64,000 bases of DNA from contig OY821741.1 in NCBI GenBank assembly GCA_963682055.1, forward strand, positions 1,061,501-1,125,500, read 5' to 3'. The translations under genes were made by a program, and so were the position numbers. This DNA comes from Primula veris (Eukaryota; Streptophyta; Magnoliopsida; Ericales; Primulaceae). Below are positions 38,601 to 49,160 of the stretch, one piece after another (the first letter of the stretch is position 1; each line of letters opens with the position of its first letter). Under the pieces are notes generated by a model, which was not told the origin of the DNA, ran no database searches, and was given only the letters and a program-made list of their open reading frames with translations.

Positions 38601-40418
38601 TTTAGTAAATTACAAAAACTTCAATATCCAAAATGTCTGGAGAAAGTAGGAGGGAGGGAAGAAACATAACTCCTTAAACCTTGAGAATATTAGAAATGCA
38701 AAGCCCTATGTGTATATAATCTAGTCGACAAGCAAGCAACTATCTATTCATTTAGAAAGAAACCACCTTTAACGACTCAGAATCGCAAAAATACCACTCG
38801 AAACTACAAAACTGACATCGTCACATCATTATATATAACATAATTTTGTGTGCCTATCATTTCGTACGATGAAAAATGATAAACATAAAAATTTATGTCT
38901 ATATATAATGATATGGCAATTGACAATTCGGTAGTTAGATGATATTTGTGTAACTTTCAGAAAATCCGTAGGTCTTCTAGTTTTAAGTAAGTGCAATGCC
39001 AATTAGATACGTCCATATAAAATAACATGAAATGTTTTTGTTGACTAGATTTTTGTGTCCTAATCAATTACCCAACAACCTTCACTGCTGATATAAATAC
39101 ATACATGTAACAGTTTTGTTCAAAAAGCAATACTCAGTGCAGGATTGGTCTGCGTACACAACCATGTAAAAAGTCGGGTTTTTGTCAGTAAGATTTTCGG
39201 GTTAGTACTTAGTAGCTCTACCTCAACTTATTTTACTCCTTGTTTCTAAGTTATTTAAGTTTTACTGATAAAAATATCACGTAAACTATATCTTCGAACA
39301 CAGTGTCTCGGAACGAGTTTTTCCTATAAAGTTGGGTAAAACTGAGTTTTTGCTAATTTAGCTTTATTCTCATCCTCTATTATAATTCTGTATATCTAGC
39401 TCTGATCTAGCAAAAGAAATCACTTACCACCATTTATTTTAATTCTAATCCTTTTTAGTATTTGATAAATCGCTCAATGTAACAAAATAACCCATGTTAT
39501 AACCCATGCCCACAACAACAATTATAATCCCTTGTCATCCTATCAATAGCTACATAACAAATGTGATAACAAATAAAAAGATATATATACAATAGAAATA
39601 CATATATACTGTTTTGAGTTGAAAAAAGAACACTTGTCACCATTTATTTTAATGAGGCAATTTTTGTTTATTACTAAGTTCTGAACTTATTTTAGTTTTC
39701 TGCTCATATAAGTAGATAACTGTACCCTCTTTTTAATTGCAAATTCTTTATATTGTGATAAATATCCCAATGTACATAACAATATAACAATATATCCTAT
39801 CAATGACTACTAAATCAAAAATGTGACAATAAATGGATAAAAAAATGGATAAAAATAGAAATACATACATATGGAATAAGTTGTTGTTATTCTCGGACGA
39901 GTTTTTGCTAACTATTTATAACTTTCACTTTTATAATGAAAAAAAAAAAAAACTTACCACATTTTATTTACTTTTTTTATTAGTATTAACAACATAACAA
40001 AAACTGTTATAATATGGTTAATTTCAACAAAAAAAAAACACTTTTATAATGAAAAGAACACTTATCACATTTTATTTACTTTTTTTATTAGTATTAACAA
40101 CATAACAAAAACTGTTATAATATGGTTAATTTCAACCAAAAAAAAAAAAAAACTGTTATAATGAAAAGAACACTTATCACATTTTATTTAATTTCTTTTT
40201 ATTCAAAAAAATGGACAATGTGACAAAATATCCCCTACCCAGAAAAGCAAAATGACTAAATAAAAAGAATTGAGAAAAAAATGAAAAAAAAAAGTAAAAA
40301 AAAAAATGGAAAAAAAAGAGAGAAACATACATAGTGTTTGAGTAGGGAAAAAAGAGAGTGGTTTAGTTGATAATGGTAGATAAAATGCCACCGTGGCACC
40401 TCCTGTTCGGACTGACAT
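35646..40418 (-). CDS. CHLI: Magnesium-chelatase subunit ChlI, chloroplastic
   Basis: AAA+ ATPase subunit of Mg-chelatase (with ChlD and ChlH), which inserts Mg2+ into protoporphyrin IX in the chloroplast, the first committed step to chlorophyll. Minus-strand exons: 40331-40418, 38039-38157, 36598-37236 and 35646-36056, joining in frame to 418 residues, close to the family length (about 420). Visible: [18 protein letters not shown] (Walker A), [22 protein letters not shown] (Walker B), [32 protein letters not shown] and the C-terminal [24 protein letters not shown]. Exon 1 ([12 protein letters not shown]...) and exon 2 ([10 protein letters not shown]...NVATEI) form a Ser/Thr/basic transit peptide. 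Exon 1 was chosen because its GTATGT donor and phase 1 fit exon 2; this is the least certain part. The gene is convergent with the Nudix gene. Confidence 0.93.
36206..36378. mobile_element. Possible MITE in the last CHLI intron
   Basis: Begins GGGCCTTGTTTGGTTGTAGCTT, and near 36363 has AAAAGCTGCAACCA, an incomplete inverted counterpart. The same terminal motif frames the element at 45155-45352. The right end seems truncated, so the call is tentative. Confidence 0.35.
38564..38654. repeat. Perfect 40-bp inverted repeat in CHLI intron 1
   Basis: Arms 38564-38603 and 38615-38654 are exact reverse complements with an 11-base spacer. The arms begin CCCTCCTACTTTCTCC and are of mixed composition. 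They lie inside the 2.17-kb intron 38158-40330. No target duplication or transposon-like end is seen. Confidence 0.96.
39925..40200. repeat. About 109-bp tandem repeat in CHLI intron 1 (2.5 copies)
   Basis: Units containing ACTTATCACATTTTATTTACTTTTTTTATTAG and AACTGTTATAATATGG start near 39925, 40040 and 40152; the last is partial. They are separated by A-runs of varying length. A looser relative (CACTTGTCACCATTTATTTTAAT) lies at about 39630 in the same intron. Confidence 0.85.
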
Positions 40419-40555
40419 CTTGGAATCTCGCTGGAGAGAAAGAGATACAGAGAAAAGAGAGAGAGAAAAAGAGATTTTTTAGTAAGAAAAAGAAAGATGG
40501 GATGAGAAGATAAGATTTTTAGATTTTCCCAATCATTTCTCATCTTCATTTTTTT

Positions 40556-40774
40556 ATTTAATCCAGTTACGAAATTACGTGTAACGTTGATCGGTCAATA
40601 AATTGTATTAAAATTATTGGAATGAAAATTTTTAAAAGTTGATCATATAGTTCAAATGTTAAATTTTATGATGAGATTTAAAAAAAATTCATTCCGACAA
40701 TTTTGATAGAAGTTATAAGTCGGTTAAAATTATACGTATTTTCGTAATGGGTAATTAAATATGAACGGAGGTGG
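40556..40774. mobile_element. Stowaway-like MITE, copy 2 (left end decayed)
   Basis: The right end GTAATTAAATATGAACGGAG matches copy 1 at 29290-29308. The interior shares TTACGAAA.TACGTGTAA, GATCATATAGTTCAAATGTTAAATTT and ATTCCGACAATTTTGAT in the inverted order expected of a palindrome. The left CTCCCTCCGTT is not present. It lies just upstream of the CHLI start and may be part of its promoter region. Confidence 0.65.
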
Positions 40775-41617
40775 TAGTTTTTTTTTTAATAAAGTTAAAC
40801 ATTATTATAATATTTTTACTCATAATTATCATTAACTAATAGTAAAAAAAAACTTGTTTGTAAAGTTACCGATCCGTTTTGTCGATTTCTCTTTCCTACG
40901 TTGTTTCCATCGATCAGAAACTGCTTGCATCGGGGACATGGAAGGAACTCGGTCATCTGGATATTTACACACCGTCGGGGAGCATGACCTGTGGTGCTCT
41001 TTCTTTGTCGAGAAAATATACTTGTTTATGTTTTCAGGAAGGAATATATACTTATTTTAAGTAATTTTTTAGCAAAGTAGTATATTTTCCAGAATAATAT
41101 AGCACTACCAGTCAATTTTTTGCTAATATCATATATGATTTTTTTTATCAAACAAACTACAAATACTTATAAGAAGTTTATAATAATTATATTTTCGACC
41201 TTTCATCGGAAAAAAAAATATTTATACTTATAAGACGCAATAATGTTGGCTAAAATTTAAAATAAACAAAAGAAGCTTGCTACATATATATATATGTTAG
41301 TCGATAATAATTCTGGCAGGGGCGGAGCCTCATTATCGCTATCTTTCGTAGCCTTGTGGTCGGTCAACAGCATCGGTAAAAGAAGACATAGAAAAATGGA
41401 GAGAGAGATGACGAATGACGGAGTTGACAGGCTAATCAACATAGAATGGAACTAGTCGTCGGAGACGATAGCGTGACAGATGGCGGTTGTGGCCGGGACT
41501 TGCCAAAATAAACAGATGGAAGAAAGACAATGAAATGTCCTTCTATATTATATTAAATGAAATTGGTCCAAAACATAAACAAGTTTAACCGCAAAAATGA
41601 CTTTATTTACTTACATA
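40775..41617. other. Intergenic; one GC-richer patch of unknown origin
   Basis: A segment at about 40865-41040 (open in two frames for about 65 codons, with CATCGGGGACATGGAAGG) is richer in GC than its surroundings and may be a captured gene fragment, but I do not recognise it. Another such patch is at 41315-41510. No complete gene is seen. Confidence 0.5.
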
Positions 41618-41852
41618 CTCCCTCATTTCCTAAATAAATATCTATTATGAAAATAGTGCAACTTTGACTAATAATTTTTTCATATCTTGATTGCCGAAAA
41701 AATATATTTCAAAAGTTAATCACGTAGTTCATGGTTAGAACTATATGATAAAATTTTCAATTTTTCCATTTCGGCAATTTTGATATGAAAAATTTGATGG
41801 TCAAAGTTACACTTATTTTCTTAGGTTATATTTGTTTAGGTACGAAGCGAGT
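41618..41852. mobile_element. Stowaway-like MITE, copy 3
   Basis: Starts CTCCCTCATTTCC after TA and ends near GGTACGAAGCGAGTA. It has an imperfect internal palindrome (AACTTTGACTAATAATTTTTTCATATC against GATATGAAAAATTTGATGGTCAAAGTT). It resembles copies 1 and 2 in plan but is more diverged. Confidence 0.6.
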
Positions 41853-42048
41853 ATAAATTTTTTGTATTAAAGCTTTTACTAATACAGCCACTCATAAGAT
41901 AAAAACAGGAATATTAGATTGTCTCAATAAATGTAGTTTGCATTGATGTAAAAAAATTATAATTGTTGAGAATCTTGATATTCAGTTATCAAGATACATT
42001 TAATCATGAATTACTTTGAATTTGAAAATTTACTATATCCATTGTGCC

Positions 42049-42056
42049 TATATATA
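42049..42056 (+). promoter_or_regulatory. TATA box for the S-protein homologue
   Basis: TATATATA lies 47 bp before ATG 42096. This predicts a transcription start near 42080, which favours ATG 42096 over the upstream in-frame ATGs at 42006 and 42072. Confidence 0.55.
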
Positions 42057-42095
42057 CAAAGAATAATCATAATGGAACAACATCAAGAAATAAAA

Positions 42096-42503
42096 ATGGC
42101 TACCACCAGTTTCTTCACACTCATCTTTCTGGCCTTCTGCTTCCTTTTTATCCAAAACGTCCGGAGCATCGACATGCATACCCTTCACTTTCATAACGGC
42201 TTACGACCCGATCCTAAGGACACTATCGGCTTTCATTGCAACGTAAGCTCCCGTATTGTTTTGCACTTACGAATCGCACGTGGACAAAATTCAGGTGCAA
42301 TTCCGGTGAATTGGCCCACAAAGAAGCTACAATGTCGTGTGCATTGGCTTACGGATTTGGCTGAATTCGAGGCATATACTCCAAAACGAGATCTTGGGAA
42401 TTACAACTTGTATTGGAATTTTAAACATGATGGTGTATTTCTAGCGTATGATAACTCTACGTTTGAGAAAATCGCTACATGGTCAATTGAATATCCTAAA
42501 TAG
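42096..42503 (+). CDS. S-protein homologue (plant self-incompatibility S1 family)
   Basis: Small secreted protein of the SPH/S1 family, of which the poppy stigma S proteins are the founders; most members have no known role. A single exon from ATG 42096 encodes 135 residues: a hydrophobic signal peptide (about residues 1-24, FFTLIFLAFCFLFIQNVRS), then the family pattern of HFHNGL...IGFHCNVSS, WPTKKLQCRVHWL, FEAYTPKRD and YWNFKHDGVFL. Two cysteines of the usual four are clear (FHC, LQC); the CxxC-like pair before the W-x-DG motif is absent (here GNYNLYWNFKHDG), so only one disulfide is likely. ATGs at 42072 and 42006 are in frame upstream. The TATA position favours the third. A 96-bp tandem array starts 270 bp after the stop. 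Confidence 0.82.
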   Translation: MATTSFFTLIFLAFCFLFIQNVRSIDMHTLHFHNGLRPDPKDTIGFHCNVSSRIVLHLRIARGQNSGAIPVNWPTKKLQCRVHWLTDLAEFEAYTPKRDLGNYNLYWNFKHDGVFLAYDNSTFEKIATWSIEYPK

Positions 42504-42776
42504 AGAACTATGGAAGTTATGTTTAAAGAATTAACAAATCCGTTTGATAAAATCGTGACATGAACTGTTCATCATAGTTTCATATTTTTTCTTTCGTTCA
42601 TATACAATCACTACATCAACGAATAAATTTTATGTATCTATTTCTTCTTGTTTAAATTCCCGTGCGATCGCATATTACTTCTCCTAATATAGCTAATAGT
42701 CGTACCATTTTATCCATATTCCGTATCGTTTATTAACAGAGGACAATACAATATAGTTGCCTTATTTAAAAATAAT

Positions 42777-43440
42777 ATGGAGTTAAAATTCGGTTATTTA
42801 TAAACTAGTATTCAAAGCAAAACCACAAAAACCAAATAGATAAAATATCCACACAAAAAAAAAAACATGCAGTTAAAATTCGATTATTTATAAACTTTAG
42901 TACCAATTTGCATTAAAAGCAAAACCACAAGAACCAAATAGATATAATGTCCAAAAAAAACGATGCAGTTAAAATTCGATTATTTATAAACTTTAGCTCC
43001 AATTTGCATTAAAAGCAAAACCACAAGAACCAAATAGATATAATGTCCAAAAAAAACGATGCAGGTAAAATTTGATTATTTATAAACTTTAGCGCCAATT
43101 TGCATTAAAAGCAAAACCACAAGAACCAAATAGATAAAATATCCACACAAATAAACATGCAGTTAAAATTCGATTATTTATAAACTTTAGTACCAATTTG
43201 CATTAAAAGCAAAACCACAAGAACCAAATAGATATAATGTCCAAAAAAAACGATGCAGTTAAAATTCGATTATTTATAAACTTTAGCTCCAATTTGCATT
43301 AAAAGCAAAACTACAAGAACCAAATAGATATAATGTCAAAAAAAAAAAAACGATGCAGTTAAAATTCGATTATTTATAAACTTTAGTACCAATTTGTATT
43401 CAATGCAAAACCACAAGAACTAAATAGATATAAAATCCAA
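42777..43440. repeat. 96-bp tandem array (7 units) with three-unit higher order
   Basis: Units start near 42777, 42867, 42963, 43059, 43157, 43253 and 43353 and contain GCAGTTAAAATTCGATTATTTATAAAC and AAGCAAAACCACAAGAACCAAATAGAT. Diagnostic triplets after ACTTTAG run TAC, CTC, CGC, TAC, CTC, then TAC in units 2-7, and units 1 and 4 end alike (ATATCCACACAA). This shows that a block of three units was duplicated. Confidence 0.93.
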
Positions 43441-44895
43441 AATACAAATATCAAATTATGTAATTTATATTAATATCTTGGGTAACAAGCTTTTACCAAA
43501 TAATGTATATATTATTATACATAATATATAAATATTGCTAATAAACCCTGCTAAAACCCTCTATCTCTCTACTCATAACAAGTAAAACCATTTTTATCAT
43601 TTGTTGGGTTTTTTTTTTTTTATTATTATTATTTGTTTTGTTTTTTGTTACATTGAAGTTTTTTTTACTTCTATGTTTTGATTTTTTTAACTCATAACTG
43701 TGTTTTTTCACACTATAAGTAGGGTTACTAAATGAGTTTGAAAAAAGTGGGGTTATTTTTAAGAAAAAAAATCATTTGTTGGGTTCTTTTTTTCTTATTT
43801 GATTTGTTGCTCTGTTTTTTATTTTTTTCTTATATTATAGGTAAAAAAAAAAATGACTCATGTTTTTTTATATAAAAGTTTTACTCATAACTGTGTTTTC
43901 TTACACTATAAGTTGGGTGAAAATTAACTAAAACATTTTTTTTAATAAAAGGGTTGGTTTTTTATAATTTATCCATTGTATATTATGTAAAAGATGGGTT
44001 TTTGCTAATTTTTGATTTGTTGGGTTGTTATTTTTTTTCTTATTTGATTTGTCTTTTGTTTTGTGTTACATTAAAGGTAGAAAATAACTCACTCCTATGT
44101 TTTTTTTAATAAAGTTTAAACCATAACTGTGTATTTTTCCACTATAACTTGGGTTAGAATTAAATAAAAAAGTATAAAAAATGGATTTTTGCTAATTTTA
44201 CCCATTATATATTGTACTCCAAGATATCTCTTTTAGGTTTTTCTAGTAATTGTGATAATTAGTGAATAAATTAGTAATTGACAGTCATTTTTTTAATTAG
44301 TGAATAGCACGTAGTTTATACGTAAGTTCAGATATTATAATTGGATTTCTTTTTTTTTATAGATTCTGGATTAACTTGTGATGAACCAAATAGTTTTTTT
44401 TATGATAAATATGAGGGCTAATAATGGATCAGTGTAGTATTATTCTCATTTTCGCTGTTATTTGAGTTTTTGTCTAAAACTTGGATAATTAGCAAATTAA
44501 ATTTTCTGGTGTTTATGTCCTTAGGGTTTGTTTGTTTCCTGTGGAAAGTAAGTAATTCATGAAGGAAAATTTAAGGATTTTTGTTTCCTTGTTTTTTTTT
44601 TGAGATTTGAGTGTTTAACCTGCGAAATCATTAAATCTTGAAAGTCTAGGAAAGTTCAAGTAAAAACTTTCGGCAACGCATACCTAATGAAATCGAATAT
44701 TTGATAAAATTTATATCTTGGGTTTTACTTTCTGTCGAAGGTTAGTCTTCGGAAACAAAGCCATATGAACTAATTTGTGTTATTTACTAAAGAAAATGAG
44801 AGGATTCGAGTGCTTCGAAGCCCCAGAACAGCTTTGAGATTATAATTTTTTGCACAAGAATGCTTATTTTTGTGTAGTTATCTGTAGGGTTAAAT
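43441..44895. other. Intergenic, T-rich; promoter region of the ATP synthase g gene
   Basis: Phrases such as ACTCATAACTGTGTTTT..CACTATAAGT.GGGT repeat loosely at about 43690, 43873 and 44112, suggesting an old repeat. AGGGTTTGTTTGTTTCCTGTGG at 44524 and GGAAACAAAGCC at 44750 resemble ends of a decayed nonautonomous transposon. No gene is seen. Confidence 0.5.
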
Positions 44896-46873
44896 ATGGC
44901 GTCAAAGGTAAATGTAGTTAAGGCATCTGAAGTGTCTAAACTGGCGACGAAGAAGGTTTGTGCGTACTTCAAACAGGTGTTGGAGAAGAACAAACAATAC
45001 ATTCAGGAACCGCCTACTGTTGAAAACTGCAAAAAATTGTCGAAGCAACTTTACTACACTCGACTTGCTAGGTAATTACCTTATCGATTGGTGGTTAGGT
45101 TACTTTTTAATGATAGATATATATATTTGCTCAGCATGAATAATCTTAGCATATGGCCTTGTTTGATTGCAGCTTTAGACTAAGTTTTTGTTGTTGTTAA
45201 TTTGCTTACTAGCTATGCTCTATTTGGTTTAGCTGTTTCAAAACTGAGCTTCTTTGGCATTTTTGCCTTACAAGCTAATGTGTTTAAATTGGCTTTTCTC
45301 CACACCTCAAAAATCAAGCTTATTTCCTGAAAAGCTGCAGCCAAACAAGCCCTATGTATAATTGGTTCCTTATGTAGTTAATTGTCCTAGTACAAGTCCG
45401 CCATCCTTGCACTATATTAAGTCCCCTGTAGGCTTTTTGGAGGCGTTCTGAAAAGTGGTACTTTTAGAGCAAAAATCTGTTGTAAGAAAATGCCTGAAGA
45501 TGTTTTTGTTTTTATAAGATACATGCAAACATACGACTGTAAGTTTTTTTTTCCATCTTTTAAACAAATCCTTAATCCAAAGGTAGTGGAAGTTTGATCG
45601 TGGTTATGCTTTACTAGTCAGTATGATTTTCCAGATTATTTTGTACTTCTCGAGTGTGAGGAGCCGCATAAGCTTATTGGATTCTATGTGCCAATTTCCA
45701 TGAAGTTTGCATCAGAGTTGATTTTAAATTACATTTTGTTAGATAGCTAAGTTTATTTGTGGCATTCTATTCCAGACTTCCAGTCACTTATTCGGTTAAT
45801 TTCTTACCCAAAAAATGCATTCTACATTCCTACTGCTAAATCGAAAACACATAACGCAACATAGAAGTAATATAACTGATACATTATGCATTCAGAATTT
45901 GGTTTAGTAATGGTTGAGTTTTAAGTAACATTATGGTCTTAGTTAATTTTATCTTTGTTCAGACTTCTTTCCTTTTATCCATTATGGTCTGAGTTAAATA
46001 ACATTAATTTTATTTTGTTTTCCTTTTATCCTTGTTGGCATCAGTAAGCTTTTTGAGCTTAAAAAGCATAGGCTTTTAAGCTTTTCTGCGAAACAATTTC
46101 TACGCCTAGCTCTGAATCGAGCTCTTTAAAACAGAGCACCAAAAGAAAAGAATTATCCAAATCTTTCTTTTGCTTGATTCGGAAAACTAAGGTTGTGAAA
46201 GCAATGCCCGGTTTACTACATATTGTTTACCGAGGTTCCTTCTTGTTTCTGGTTTAAATGCTTATGAACACCTGTGCAAGCCTACTCCCTTATTTGATTC
46301 TTTTCTTTTGTACCATTATGATATCATGTCGATGAACATGATTTGAGGATGTGTTCATGTGTGTGTAACCAAGCCAGGTGTTCAAAAAGAGAGAGACGAA
46401 GATTGAGTTCAAGCCAAAGAGCCTTATAGAACCCATAATTCACAAATTTTATTTTTGCATATGCCTTTTGTGAATTATTTTTGGGTTAAATTGATTTGTG
46501 TTCTCCGGAAAACTTTCTTTCCGGACTGAAGCAACTGTTTCTTAACGCCAGTCAATTCTTCTTCCTATTCTTTCTCGCAAAAAAGAACCCTTTTATTATA
46601 TCTATACAAACAATAATAAGGTGTGTATACGTTCCCACCCGTTTATACGTATCTATTTCTCTAATTACTTCTGTTGTGTGGAACAGCCTTCCAGGTCGGT
46701 CTGAAGCATTCGGAAAGGAATTGAACCATTTCAAGCATTTGATTAAAAACAATAAAGACCTCAAAATTGAAGATGCTGGTATTGCTGCTCTTTTCGGACT
46801 CGAGTTGTTAGCATGGTTCTATGGTGGTAAAGTTGCAGGGCGAGGGTTTAAGCTTATCGGTTACCCTGCTTAA
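44896..46873 (+). CDS. Mitochondrial ATP synthase subunit g
   Basis: Small membrane subunit of the F1Fo-ATP synthase stalk/dimer interface in the inner mitochondrial membrane. Exons 44896-45071 and 46687-46873 join in frame (AG/C codon) to 120 residues, close to the length of the Arabidopsis protein (about 122). Shared family segments include LEKNKQYIQEP.TVE.C..LSKQL.YTRLA in exon 1 and KIEDAGIAALFGLELLAWFYGGKVAGRGF in exon 2. The latter contains the single membrane helix (about residues 85-107) with a GxxxG-type glycine pattern (FGLELLAWFYGG). Intron 1 (1.6 kb) holds a MITE at 45155-45352. The intron-retaining frame from 46496 is not the real start. Confidence 0.92.
45155..45352. mobile_element. 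Tourist/PIF-like MITE in the ATP synthase g intron
   Basis: About 198 bp, with inverted ends GGCCTTGTTTGATTGCAGCTTT and (reverse complement of the right end) GGGCTTGTTTGGCTGCAGCTTTT. It is flanked by TAT on both sides, compatible with a 3-bp target duplication. There is no coding capacity. Confidence 0.7.
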
Positions 46874-48312
46874 GTGTTTCTCTTGAAATTGTTTGTTTCA
46901 GTATTTATGAGTCGAGTTTTTCGAAAACTGAAAGTTCTTGTGTAGACTCTCTCACTGTCATCCAAGCACTTCATACGATGTTTATTCGACAGTTTTAACG
47001 GTTTAGTACCTTTTATTATATGCTATAATGACCTGCGTTATTTTTCTCTTTTTCATGGTGCTCGTTTATTTGAAGTTGACGCTTGTCTTCTGAATTCCAA
47101 TTAAAACTTTTTCGTTTTCGCAGCGTATAGTATTGTTTGGTGGAAATTTTTATAAAATAGTTTGCTGGTGCGTGTTATTCGTATTTGTTGGGTATAGACG
47201 TATAGTTTGATAAATAGTTTGATCGATGTACCTCGTAGAGGACCGGAAGAGTTTTAGCGTAAGAAAATGCTACCCGATGGACTATCAATAAAAATAAATA
47301 AAAAATAATTGGTGCCATTTCTATAATATTCGTTTGTCTTTTTTTCTTTCAGCTTGCAAATGTCTTTTGCAAGTATTATACAGCATTAAAAACGACCGTA
47401 TTTTGGTTTCGATATGAAAAATTGAAAAGTATCATTTTACATAATTAACCTAATGGTGTTCTTGCATGAATAGATTGCTTATGTTAAATGATTACTATAG
47501 TCGCAAGCAGCGAGAGGCATGGGGCGAATTGAGACGGATTGACCTTAATTCTAATATAACCCGCAAAATAAACTGATGATTTAAGAAATACATACAAGTT
47601 TATATCCTAACTGAGAATGGTGGAAATATTTCAAAATATATGATACAAGTTTTTTTTTTCCGCAAATGAACAATGTATACCAATACATAGTAATATCATA
47701 CTTATTATATATATAAGTCAATCCAAAAAAACTTGAGGATGCTAAATTTTGGACATTTTTTTTAAAATCCCCCACTCTAATTGACTAATTAATTATCTAT
47801 ATTTATTCAATTCAAAACATAAAAAAAACACATGAAAACATGATCTTTTCAAAAAATTACGTTCATATACAAACAAAATCGTCTTACATGTATTTTGTAT
47901 ATAAAACTATACATTATATTATTCACGATTGTTAAAATAATATATTCATTACATTAATCAATATATTTTTTAAAATATTTATTTTATAGAAGTTGCAACC
48001 AAAACATGCCATTAATTATAGTTAAAAATATAGGCTCGTGGTATTCGGAACGTATAATGACTCATAATTATACCTTTAAATACACCAACCGTTAGAAAAA
48101 TACGAAAAAAACATGCTTGTCTTTTATAATTTATTTAATAAAAATATATTTCATTTTATGAGATTTAGTACTATTATTTAAGAATAAAGGTATCCAATAA
48201 GTGTATATACTATGTTAATATATCAATAGCATATTTCACACGCATATATACCTATATATATATATATATATATATTAATTAATAGCATATTTCACACGCA
48301 TATATACCTTTA

Positions 48313-48343
<31 letters not shown>
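46874..48343. other. Intergenic, AT-rich
   Basis: 3' UTR of the ATP synthase g gene, then AT-rich sequence. A phrase GCATATTTCACACGCATATATACCT is repeated at about 48229 and 48283, separated by (TA)n runs. No gene is seen. Confidence 0.6.
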
Positions 48344-48725
48344 GGGAAAAGATCCATACACACATAAAAAAACACATTATATTTACACATCAATCACAAC
48401 CCTCCATTTACTAACTTTTAATGGTCAAGATTATGTGTTTATTCTTGTTATTAAATGAACTAATCTTGACAATTAAAAGTAAGTAAATGGAACCCTCCAT
48501 TTATTAACTTTTAATGGTCAAGATTATGTGTTTATTCTTTTTATTAAATGAACTAATTTTGACAATTAAAAATAAGTAAATGGAACCCTTCATTTACTAA
48601 CTTTTAATGGTATGTGTTTATTCTTGTTATTAAATGAACTAATCTTGACAATTAAAAGTAAGTAAATGGAGGGTTGTGATTGATGTGTAAAGATAATGTG
48701 TTTTTTTATGTGTGTATAGATCCCC
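48344..48725. mobile_element. Foldback MITE with nested internal triplication
   Basis: Terminal inverted repeats of about 68 bp (GGGAAAAGATCCATACACACATAAAAAAACAC... and its counterpart ending ...GTGTGTATAGATCCCC) sit in (TA)n on both sides. Between them, a unit of about 110 bp (CATTTA.TAACTTTTAATGGTCAAGATTATGTGTTTATTC...AATTAAAAGTAAGTAAATGGA) is repeated three times; the third lacks GTCAAGATT. Each unit is itself palindromic (TAACTTTTAATGGTCAAGATTA against TAATCTTGACAATTAAAAGTAA). A decayed end of a similar element lies at about 49115-49155. Confidence 0.8.
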
Positions 48726-48764
48726 TATATATATATATATATGGAGAGAGTGACATGAGAAGGG

Positions 48765-49010
48765 TTTTTCTTTTGTGCGGTTCTACATTGAACGTACAAA
48801 TTACCGTTAAATAGAGTACCGTTGGATTATTAACTTTAGATTTAGACCGTAAGATTTAAGGATATAATAGTAATTTAAGAGTTTTTTTTTTTAATAAGGT
48901 TTTAAATCATACGGTTCAGATCTAATATAAAATAATCAAACGGTCCACGAATTAACGGTACAATATGCAGTAAAACACACTGACGGCACAAAAGAGAATC
49001 CCACACGAGA
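48765..49010. mobile_element. Foldback MITE, second member of the 18660 family
   Basis: Shares with 18660-18896 the ends (TTTTTCTTTTGTGC.GT and GCACAAAAGAGAA) and centre (GACCGTAAGATTTAA, ATAGTAATTT, TTTTTTAATA.GGTTTTA). The inverted-repeat plan is the same, at about 75-80 percent by eye. Confidence 0.75.
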
Positions 49011-49160
49011 AGGGTTTGAGTAAAAAATAGAGAGAGATAGTGTTTTGATTTTTTAATAATTGAGTTAATCTCAACTTTTAAAAATTAAATAAATTGAAAG
49101 ACGAGATCAAAGTGTAAACTTAATGTGTAATTTTATGTGTGTATTGATCCTCTCCCATAC

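Noticed and set aside
40203..40330. Continuation of the CHLI exon 1 frame as a 71-residue ORF
   Set aside because: The tail is a run of Phe/Leu from T-rich intron; a GTATGT donor at 40330 in the right phase explains the exon end better.
40854..41064. Two overlapping frames of about 65 codons
   Set aside because: Overlap in different frames, no domain and no start context; possibly a captured fragment, but not supportable as a gene.
46496..46686. Upstream extension of ATP synthase g exon 2
   Set aside because: It is intron read-through; the conserved exon 1 and the acceptor at 46686 are clear.
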